Positions 59,658 to 64,000 of a stretch of DNA of 64,000 nucleotides are shown one piece after another (within the stretch, counting starts at the first letter, position 1; the number at the start of each line of letters is the position of its first letter). Both the position numbers and the translations under genes were made by a program. Source of the stretch: Parvibaculum sp040216885 (GTDB lineage Bacteria; Pseudomonadota; Alphaproteobacteria; Parvibaculales; Parvibaculaceae); assembly GCA_040216885.1 (NCBI GenBank), contig JAVJOG010000020.1, positions 1 to 64,000 of the forward strand, in the 5' to 3' direction. Below the pieces are notes generated by a model. It did no database searches. It had not been told where the DNA came from and saw only the letters and a list, made by a program, of their open reading frames with translations.

Positions 59658-61109
59658 TCAGAGATAAGGCGAGGCGAGGCGGAAGAAGGCGTCGCGGATG
59701 CGCCCCGGGTAGGAGCGGGCGGCAAGCTCTTCGAGCGAGACGGGATGCGCGTCGGCGATTTTCCGTTCGACGATGTCGTCGAGTGTGCGCGCGAAGCTCG
59801 CACCATAGCATTCGAGGTTGAACTCGAAATTGAGACGGAGACTGCGGTCGTCCCAATTGGCCGAGCCGATCATCGACCACATGCCGTCCACCGTCATGAT
59901 CTTGGTATGATCGAAGGGGCCGGCGGTCTTCCAGATGCGGCAGCCGGCGCGGGCCAGCCATTCGAGTTGCGGTGTCGTCGCCCAATCGACGAATGGCAGG
60001 TTGCTGGCGCGCGGCAGGACGATGTCGACGACGACGCCGCGCATGGCGGCAACCGAGATCGCGGTGCGCAGCGTCGCGTCGGGCAGGAAATAAGGCGTGA
60101 CGACGCGAATGTTGTGGCGCGCTTCGGCGAGCGCGCCGAGCAGCGTCCAGCGGATCGGATTGAGGCCCATGTCGGGACCCGCGGGCAGACCGCGCGCCAC
60201 GACATCGCCGGTTTCGTCGAGTGGCGGAAACCAGTCCGGCCCGTCCAGAAGCTCGCCGGTTGTGAAGTTCCACTCATAGGCGAAAGTGTGCATCAGGTGG
60301 GCGACGACCGGGCCCTCGACGCGGAAATGATGATCGTGGATCGGCTTGCGCGGCTGTGCTGCGAGCACATTGCCCTCGGCGATGTTCATGCCGCCGGTGA
60401 AAGCGTGGCGGCCATCGATCACCAGAATCTTCTGGTGATTTCTCATGTTGAGATAGGGCATGCGCCACGGCATGAACGAATGCAGGAACCGCGCATAGTC
60501 GAGGCCGTGCTCTTCGAGCAGCGGCACGAGGGACGGGCGCGAATACCACGAGCCGACACCGTCGATCAGCAGACGGACACGGACGCCGCGCCGGCTCGCC
60601 GCCGACAGGGCTTCGACGAAGCGGCGGCCGGCCGGATCGTTGTTGAAGATGTAGGTCGACAGTGCGATCGAGCGTTCGGCGCTTTCGATCGCCGCGATCA
60701 TCGAGGGATAGGCCTCGTCGCCATTTCTCAACACGCCGACGGAATTGCCCTGCTCGAAACTTTCCGGCAGCACTTTTTGTCCGAAGCGGGCGAGACTCTC
60801 CAACGCCTTCAGGCGCGGGCCTTCGTCGACCGTTACGCGCCCGCCGCCGCGCGCCGGCAGCGGCGCCAGCAGAAGCGTCTCGTTCTTCTGGCCGCGCAAT
60901 TCGCGGGCACGGCGCTGGATGCGGTTGACGCCGAAAAGCAGGTAGACGATCCAGCCGACAAAGGGCACCAGCACGATGAAGCCGACCCAGCCCGCGGCGG
61001 CGCGCTCGTCGCTCTTGATCAGCATGGCATGGATCGCCGCGCCGATCGCACCGCCAAACTGGATGACGGCGAGGAGGATCGGCCAGAGATCGGAATATCC
61101 GTTTTGCAT
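59658..61109 (-). CDS. cls: cardiolipin synthase
   Basis: 483 residues. Two N-terminal membrane helices (PILLAVIQFGGAIGAAIHAM, GWVGFIVLVPFVGWIVYLLF) precede two phospholipase-D HKD motifs: RNHQKILVIDGRHAFTGGMN and FDHTKIMTVDGMWSMIGSAN. It condenses phosphatidylglycerol (or related lipids) into cardiolipin at the membrane. Full length for bacterial ClsA-type proteins. Confidence 0.92.
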   Translation of the reverse strand: MQNGYSDLWPILLAVIQFGGAIGAAIHAMLIKSDERAAAGWVGFIVLVPFVGWIVYLLFGVNRIQRRARELRGQKNETLLLAPLPARGGGRVTVDEGPRLKALESLARFGQKVLPESFEQGNSVGVLRNGDEAYPSMIAAIESAERSIALSTYIFNNDPAGRRFVEALSAASRRGVRVRLLIDGVGSWYSRPSLVPLLEEHGLDYARFLHSFMPWRMPYLNMRNHQKILVIDGRHAFTGGMNIAEGNVLAAQPRKPIHDHHFRVEGPVVAHLMHTFAYEWNFTTGELLDGPDWFPPLDETGDVVARGLPAGPDMGLNPIRWTLLGALAEARHNIRVVTPYFLPDATLRTAISVAAMRGVVVDIVLPRASNLPFVDWATTPQLEWLARAGCRIWKTAGPFDHTKIMTVDGMWSMIGSANWDDRSLRLNFEFNLECYGASFARTLDDIVERKIADAHPVSLEELAARSYPGRIRDAFFRLASPYL

Positions 61110-61182
61110 GGCCGCCCAGACTAGCGCATGCGGCGCACGCGGTCGCGGGCCATGTGGGCGGCGGCGTGGGGGCTGGGGCGGA

Positions 61183-63252
61183 TCAGAAGCGCACCGTGCC
61201 GCCGAGGATCAGGCCGCGATCCTCGCCGGGAAAATAGCGCGGGCCGGTGAAGCCGACATCGGCCCTGTCGGCGTAGCGCGTGTCGAAGATGTTGGTCAGC
61301 TTGCCGAAAAGGGTCACGTTGTCGTTTGCCGCATAGTCAAGACGAAGATTGAAGATGTCGTGGCCCTCATATTTGACGGTGTTGCCCGCGTCCATCCAGT
61401 AGGAACCCATATGGACCCATTCGAGTTCCGCGCGGCCCGCGCCTTCGAGGAAGGCATAGCCGAGGCGGAGATTGCCGACGGTGCGCGGCGCGGTGTCGAC
61501 ATCGTCGCCGTCGCGGATGGCTTCCGTGGCGGTGATGCTATCGAAGGCATAGGTGTGGCGAGCGTAGGTGGCCGCGCCCGCGATGTCGAAGCCGAAGCCG
61601 AGCGGGGCGGCAAGTTCCAGCTCGATGCCCGCGTGATCCGTTTTGCCGTTCGAGACGTTGAAGCCGGCGGCGTCGCGGAAATAGTAATTGCTTTTTTCCA
61701 TGTAGAAGAGGTTGGCCTCGTAGGCGATGCCGGACCATTCGCCGCGCGCGCCGACTTCCACGCTGTCGAGTTCTTCGGACTTCGCCTCGCCGGGCACCTG
61801 AAGGCGCTGAAGACGGTATAGGTCGGTCGTTTGCGGCGCGCGGGCGCCGCGGGCGACATTCACATAGCCGGTGATATTGTCGTTGAATGTGTGCAGCAGG
61901 CCGAGCTTCGGCGTCACGTCGCCGAATTCGTCGACGCGGCTCGGGATACGGAGATAGCGGCCGAAGACGCCGTTGGGAGCGCTGTTCTCATAGTCGTACC
62001 GGGTGTATTCAAAACGCAGGCCCGCCGTCAGAAGCGTTGCGGGCGCGAGACGCCATTCGCTGTGTATGTAGGGCGCGAGAACGAGCGCCTTCACGGTGTA
62101 GTCGTAGTGGACGCCCTGCGGCGACTGGTTGGGCGGCGGGACGACGGTCGGTCCGTCCTGGATTTCCGTCAACGTGCCGTCCGTGTATTCGCTGTCGAGG
62201 CCGAAGATCAGGCGGTGACCGCCGTCGAGATCGGCGACGAGGCTCGACAGGAGCCCCGCGCTCCAGTGGCCGTTTTCCTCGACGGGATCGCCCGGCAGGA
62301 AGTGCATCAGGAAATTCATGTCGTTCTTGCGCGCATAGGGCGTGAGGACGAGCATGAGATCGTCGGAGAGGTCGCGCTCGACGCGCACGGCGGCGCGCAC
62401 CGCCCATGCGTCGCGATAGGCGTCGGGGTCGGGATTGGTTTTGTAGAGGGCGGGGTCTTTGTAGGAATCGAGGCCGACGACGTAGCCCGCCGTTTCCTGA
62501 TTTGTGTTGACGGCGGTCAGCGTCGCGACGGCGCGTGTACCGGGCATCGTGAAGTCGTAGCGCAGCCGCGCCTTCTGTTGATCGAGGCCTGAGGCGGCGC
62601 GGAAGCCGCCATCGCTATAAGTCGAAAAGCTGCCGCGGAAGCCATGCGTCGTCAGGCCGTCGCCGCGCAGTGTGCGGCTTGCGGTGCCGATCGTCTTCCA
62701 GCGGTCGTAAGGTCCGGCCCATGCCGTCAATTCGGCGTCGGCGTCCGGCGCGGGCGGACGGCTCAGAAAGTTGATCAGCCCGTGCTCGGCGTTCGAGCCG
62801 TAGCGGGCGCCGCCCGGACCGCGCACCACCTCGATGCCGCCCGAAACGTCGTCCATCGCTTCCATCAGCGCGTTGACGTTGGCGAAGCCCGCGGCGCGCA
62901 TCGGCACGCCGTCTTCGAGATAGAGGAACGATCCGGCGCCGGCGCCGCCGGTCAGCACGGGCGAGCGAATGGCCGTCAGGTGTTCGGCGCCGCTGCCCTG
63001 CTGGATGCCGAGACCGGGCAGGCGGTTCAGCGCCTCGGCCGGCTGCACCGGCAGGACGAAACCGGCCTCGTCGCCGGAAATCCTCGAAATATTGCCGATA
63101 TGCGTCGCGCGGGGTGTGCCGAAGCCCGTGGTCGTGACGATAAGCTCGTCCAGTACCGGCGGCTCATCCTGCGCGGCGGCGCCGGCGGCCAGCGCCATGG
63201 ACAATGCGAGCGCGCCGGCGCCCTGCTTCAACGCAACCCGAAATCCCGACAC
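61183..63252 (-). CDS. TonB-dependent outer-membrane receptor
   Basis: About 689 residues. Signal peptide GAGALALSMALAAGAAAQ, a plug with FVLPVQPAEALNRLPGLGIQ, SFLYLEDGVPMRAAGFANVN and IEVVRGPGGARYGSNAEHGL, then a beta-barrel ending in Phe (LILGGTVRF). It is a generic siderophore/vitamin/polyphenol-type receptor; the ligand cannot be told. The start is taken as GTG 63252, with GGGGGT just upstream; a start at 63336 is less likely. It is divergent from ctaG. Confidence 0.87.
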   Translation of the reverse strand: MSGFRVALKQGAGALALSMALAAGAAAQDEPPVLDELIVTTTGFGTPRATHIGNISRISGDEAGFVLPVQPAEALNRLPGLGIQQGSGAEHLTAIRSPVLTGGAGAGSFLYLEDGVPMRAAGFANVNALMEAMDDVSGGIEVVRGPGGARYGSNAEHGLINFLSRPPAPDADAELTAWAGPYDRWKTIGTASRTLRGDGLTTHGFRGSFSTYSDGGFRAASGLDQQKARLRYDFTMPGTRAVATLTAVNTNQETAGYVVGLDSYKDPALYKTNPDPDAYRDAWAVRAAVRVERDLSDDLMLVLTPYARKNDMNFLMHFLPGDPVEENGHWSAGLLSSLVADLDGGHRLIFGLDSEYTDGTLTEIQDGPTVVPPPNQSPQGVHYDYTVKALVLAPYIHSEWRLAPATLLTAGLRFEYTRYDYENSAPNGVFGRYLRIPSRVDEFGDVTPKLGLLHTFNDNITGYVNVARGARAPQTTDLYRLQRLQVPGEAKSEELDSVEVGARGEWSGIAYEANLFYMEKSNYYFRDAAGFNVSNGKTDHAGIELELAAPLGFGFDIAGAATYARHTYAFDSITATEAIRDGDDVDTAPRTVGNLRLGYAFLEGAGRAELEWVHMGSYWMDAGNTVKYEGHDIFNLRLDYAANDNVTLFGKLTNIFDTRYADRADVGFTGPRYFPGEDRGLILGGTVRF

Positions 63253-63418
63253 CTGTACCCCCCGTTTTCGCTCAGCCTTCCGGCTCTGGCGGCCGGTTTC
63301 GGGCCCATTGTTACCATGGCGGGCCCGCACGTCCATTCCCCGGCGCGGCCATCTGCCGCGTTGCCGGGAAGAGCGCTATTTCTTGCCCCGGCGGGGTGCC
63401 GGAATTAGGGTGTGCCCC

Positions 63419-64000
63419 ATGAAGATATTCGGCCAAAATCTCCCGCCGCTGGCGCTATCCGGCGCCATCCTCGCCGTGATGACCACGGCCGTCGTCTATT
63501 CGCCGACGCTTTACGAAATGTTCTGCGCGGCGACGGGTTATGGCGGCACGGTGAGCGTCAACCGGCCGCTCAAGGCCGATCTCAACGAGGCGGGTCCGCC
63601 CGTCACCGTGCGGTTCGACGCGAATATCTCGCCGGGGCTCCCCTGGGATTTCCGGCCGGCGCAGCGCGAGGTCCAGACGCGGATCGGCCTGCCGACGACG
63701 GTGTACTATCACGCGACCAACACCAGCGACGAGACGCTGGTTGGGCGGGCGACCTTCAACGTCACGCCGGAATCGGCCGGCTATTTCTTCAACAAGACCG
63801 AATGCTTCTGCTTCGTCGAGCAGAAGCTTGCGCCCGGCGAGAGTGCCGAAATGCCGATCGTCTTCTTCGTCGATCCCGAAATGCTCGACGATACCGACGC
63901 GAAGAACATCCGCACCATCACGCTGTCCTACACGTTCTTCCGACAGACCTCCGACGAGGAGGCCATTGCCTCGGCGCGCTCGCTGCGCGAGGCATCGGAG
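63419..64000 (+). CDS. ctaG: cytochrome c oxidase assembly protein CtaG/Cox11 (partial)
   Basis: The first 194 codons run off the window end. A membrane anchor (LALSGAILAVMTTAVVYSPT) and then FCAATGYGGTV, VYYHATNTSD, FNVTPESAGYFFNKTECFCF with the copper-binding CFC motif, and LAPGESAEMPIVFFVDPEM are the Cox11 signature. It delivers copper to the CuB site of cytochrome oxidase subunit I at the periplasmic side. The family is ~190-210 residues, so little is missing. Confidence 0.92.
   Translation, partial: MKIFGQNLPPLALSGAILAVMTTAVVYSPTLYEMFCAATGYGGTVSVNRPLKADLNEAGPPVTVRFDANISPGLPWDFRPAQREVQTRIGLPTTVYYHATNTSDETLVGRATFNVTPESAGYFFNKTECFCFVEQKLAPGESAEMPIVFFVDPEMLDDTDAKNIRTITLSYTFFRQTSDEEAIASARSLREASE

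Noticed and set aside
59541..61124. 527-codon plus-strand frame opposite cardiolipin synthase
   Set aside because: The minus strand has both HKD motifs and membrane helices; the plus frame is a shadow.

Overview
The window looks like chromosome from a GC-rich alphaproteobacterium. The pointers are a 5S rRNA followed by initiator tRNA, an RpoE/ChrR sigma/anti-sigma pair with its usual FAD-oxidoreductase and DUF1365 partners, compact methionine-salvage genes, a SemiSWEET and a Cox11/CtaG gene. A Parvibaculum-like or other Hyphomicrobiales-type host is my guess from gene content and is not proven.

Layout. 1-350 holds rearranged rRNA remnants and tRNA-fMet. 400-1525 is a junkyard of broken insertion sequences (IS1595-type and IS3-type) that ends directly on the start codon of the first glycan gene. 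1525-16727 is a surface-polysaccharide locus, partly AT-rich. On the plus strand it has two related glycosyltransferases, a sulfotransferase, an FkbM methyltransferase and two further methyltransferases (one frameshifted). On the minus strand it has a truncated GT-B protein, a GT2, a sugar epimerase, UDP-sulfoquinovose synthase and a decayed methyltransferase. A broken DUF2793/beta-helix gene and an RgpF-type gene follow. 16873-25573 is an accessory island with phage-like genes: Rad52-type annealing protein, Gp157-like protein, three XRE regulators, a Ref/HNH-like protein, a DUF5681 protein, a ParB-methyltransferase fusion and a broken PD-(D/E)XK protein. 26136-29836 returns to capsule functions with a TPR-permease fusion, a KpsT-type ATPase and a second sulfotransferase. 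A block of 22-bp iteron-like repeats follows.

30368-50833 is largely housekeeping DNA: a winged-helix regulator, mtnBDC, mtgA, a GMC dehydrogenase with a Tat-type small subunit, aldehyde dehydrogenase, an MFS transporter, rlmJ-ppk2, a ZnuD-like receptor with a Zur-like box, rpoE-chrR facing an FAD-oxidoreductase/DUF1365 pair, and a GGDEF-EAL protein. 50882-53704 is an intact IS1-family-like transposon with perfect 18-bp ends and an 8-bp target duplication. It carries passengers: a KGG-type small protein, a winged-helix-like protein, an unusual tRNA, a PemK/MazF-like toxin, a structured non-coding stretch and a 54-residue membrane protein. 53820-64000 returns to core genes: paired acyl-CoA dehydrogenases, SemiSWEET, Zn-alcohol dehydrogenase, GST, a lipoprotein, YqjE/YqjD-like proteins, cardiolipin synthase, a TonB receptor and the start of ctaG.

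How it works together. The capsule genes plausibly build and export a sulfated or sulfonated, methylated surface glycan (UDP-sulfoquinovose synthase, two sulfotransferases, several methyltransferases, ABC export), and the phage-like island appears to have split this locus. The RpoE/ChrR block has matching ECF promoters facing both ways, so the sigma factor probably drives itself and the lipid-related oxidoreductase operon. The most unusual finds are the passenger-bearing IS1-like element with an arginine-type tRNA body carrying a GCU anticodon, the TPR-KpsM fusion, the iteron block, and the ChrR protein lacking its zinc cysteines.
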